Assembly (NCBI GenBank): GCA_013203755.1
Contig: JABMPI010000026.1
Coordinates: 1-6,747, forward strand
Source of the DNA: Bacteroidota bacterium
GTDB lineage: Bacteria > Bacteroidota > Bacteroidia > Bacteroidales > Prolixibacteraceae
DNA: 6,747 bases
Direction: 5' to 3'
Positions 6,194 through 6,747 of this stretch are shown here, piece by piece. Both the position numbers and the translations under genes were made by a program. Position 1 is the first letter of the stretch. Every line of letters begins with the position of its first letter. The notes beneath the pieces are model-generated. The model did no database searches. It saw only the letters and a program-made list of their open reading frames with translations, and had not been told where the DNA came from.

Positions 6194-6220
6194 AAGTAAA
6201 GAACAAATTTTACTTTATTT
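6194..6220 (+). terminator. Possible weak intrinsic terminator after the sirtuin gene
   Basis: AAGTAAA (6194-6200) pairs perfectly with TTTACTT (6209-6215) around an 8-nt loop, followed by the T-rich TATTT. The 7-bp stem has one G-C pair, so it is weak. Its place 26 nt after the stop codon and before the fabG promoter fits a terminator. Confidence 0.3.
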
Positions 6221-6264
6221 AATAAGTTTATAAAAAGTACGTTTTATATAAACAGTAGAAAAAT

Positions 6265-6272
6265 TATATTTG
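6265..6272 (+). promoter_or_regulatory. Putative promoter -7 box of fabG
   Basis: TATATTTG matches TAnnTTTG. A T-rich GTTTTA near 6241-6246 lies about 19 nt upstream at the -33 position. Transcription would start near 6278, giving a leader of roughly 90 nt before the fabG ATG. Since the sirtuin ends 200 nt upstream, fabG is probably an independent unit. Confidence 0.5.
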
Positions 6273-6368
6273 CGCAACTAAATATTTTAGAAAAGAAAAG
6301 AACTTTTACTTTTTTGAAAAATTACTGTAATATTAGTTTCGACGAATACAATTAAAAATAAACAAAAT

Positions 6369-6747
6369 ATGAAATTACTAGAAGGAAAAACCGCAATTAT
6401 TACTGGTGCCTCAAGAGGTATTGGTAAAGCAATTGCAATAAAATTTGCACAAGAAGGTTGCGATGTTGCATTTACCGATCTTTTTGAAGACGAAAACATG
6501 AAGGCTACGGAAGCCGAACTAATTGCGCTTGGAGTAAAAGCAAAAGGTTTTGCCTCGGATGCAAGTAACTTCGAAGATACAGATAGAGTAGTTGGCGAAA
6601 TTGTAGCAGAATTTGGCCGTATTGATGCATTGGTAAATAATGCGGGCATTACAAAAGACACTTTATTAATGCGAATGACTGAAGCACAATGGGATGCAGT
6701 TATTAATGTAAACCTAAAATCTGTATTCAATTTTACAAAAGCAGCAC
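6369..6747 (+). CDS. fabG: 3-oxoacyl-[acyl-carrier-protein] reductase FabG, 3' part cut by window edge
   Basis: FabG reduces 3-oxoacyl-ACP to (3R)-hydroxyacyl-ACP with NADPH in the elongation cycle of type II fatty acid synthesis. Only the first 126 codons are present; the family usual length is about 245-250. The SDR Rossmann fold begins MKLLEGKTAIITGASRGIGK with the glycine motif TGASRGIG at 12-19. D64 (SDAS) fits the adenine-ring position, NNAG is at 90-93 and N115 (INVNLKS) is the conserved catalytic-tetrad Asn. The Ser-Tyr-Lys triad lies beyond the edge. The N-terminus and the DTLLMRMTEAQWDAVI segment closely follow Bacteroides-type FabG, which favours FabG over other short-chain reductases. 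The ATG at 6369 follows an A-rich leader (AAATAAACAAAAT) without a Shine-Dalgarno sequence, typical of the phylum. The long frame on the opposite strand is a shadow of this gene. Confidence 0.92.
   Translation, partial: MKLLEGKTAIITGASRGIGKAIAIKFAQEGCDVAFTDLFEDENMKATEAELIALGVKAKGFASDASNFEDTDRVVGEIVAEFGRIDALVNNAGITKDTLLMRMTEAQWDAVINVNLKSVFNFTKAA

Noticed and set aside
6287..6730. 147-codon frame on the minus strand opposite fabG
   Set aside because: It is antisense to a clear fabG frame, and its Ser/Ala/Phe-rich composition is typical of a shadow frame.
1..6747. CRISPR array, toxin-antitoxin pair, retron or other defence system
   Set aside because: No regular repeat-spacer pattern, reverse transcriptase, nuclease or small gene pair is visible. 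Any cargo of the element would lie to the left of the window.

Overview
The window looks like chromosomal DNA of a member of the Bacteroidota. It is AT-rich, genes start without strong Shine-Dalgarno sequences, and several genes are preceded by the phylum's TAnnTTTG -7 promoter box. The integrase is of the Bacteroidota type, and FabG closely resembles Bacteroides-type FabG as I remember it. A free-living or marine lineage such as Marinilabiliales is a guess. No rRNA, tRNA or CRISPR array is visible.

Bases 1 to about 2859 look like one end of an integrated mobile element, with every gene on the minus strand. Read from the chromosomal side, it has a 238-bp regulatory/attachment region with short repeats and Bacteroidota promoter boxes. 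Next come a 245-aa protein with a Cys-rich N-terminus and three tandem helix-turn-helix units (an excisionase-like regulator), a complete 380-aa tyrosine recombinase, and, 15 nt further on, an unrecognised protein that runs off the left edge. The element abuts the 3' end of mnmE. The last 18 bases of mnmE (TTCTGTATCGGAAAGTAA in the sense direction) closely resemble the attB that SGI1-type islands use in gammaproteobacterial mnmE, so this may be a Bacteroidota island using the same target. The distal att copy is outside the window.

Bases 2860-6747 look like host backbone. mnmE (tRNA U34 modification GTPase) is on the minus strand. A class I SAM-dependent methyltransferase with an N-terminal Cys pair diverges from it. 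Then comes a 165-bp foldback, MITE-like intergenic element with 20-bp perfect inverted termini. It is followed by a sirtuin-type NAD-dependent protein deacylase that lacks one of the four usual zinc cysteines, and by the 5' part of fabG (3-oxoacyl-ACP reductase), which has its own promoter and runs off the right edge.

The integrase and HTH genes probably form one recombination/regulation operon. The right-hand genes are mostly separate transcription units with unrelated housekeeping roles. I see no clear defence system or wholly new system. The points most worth a second look are the mnmE-targeting island, its repeat-rich control region, the foldback element and the atypical sirtuin.
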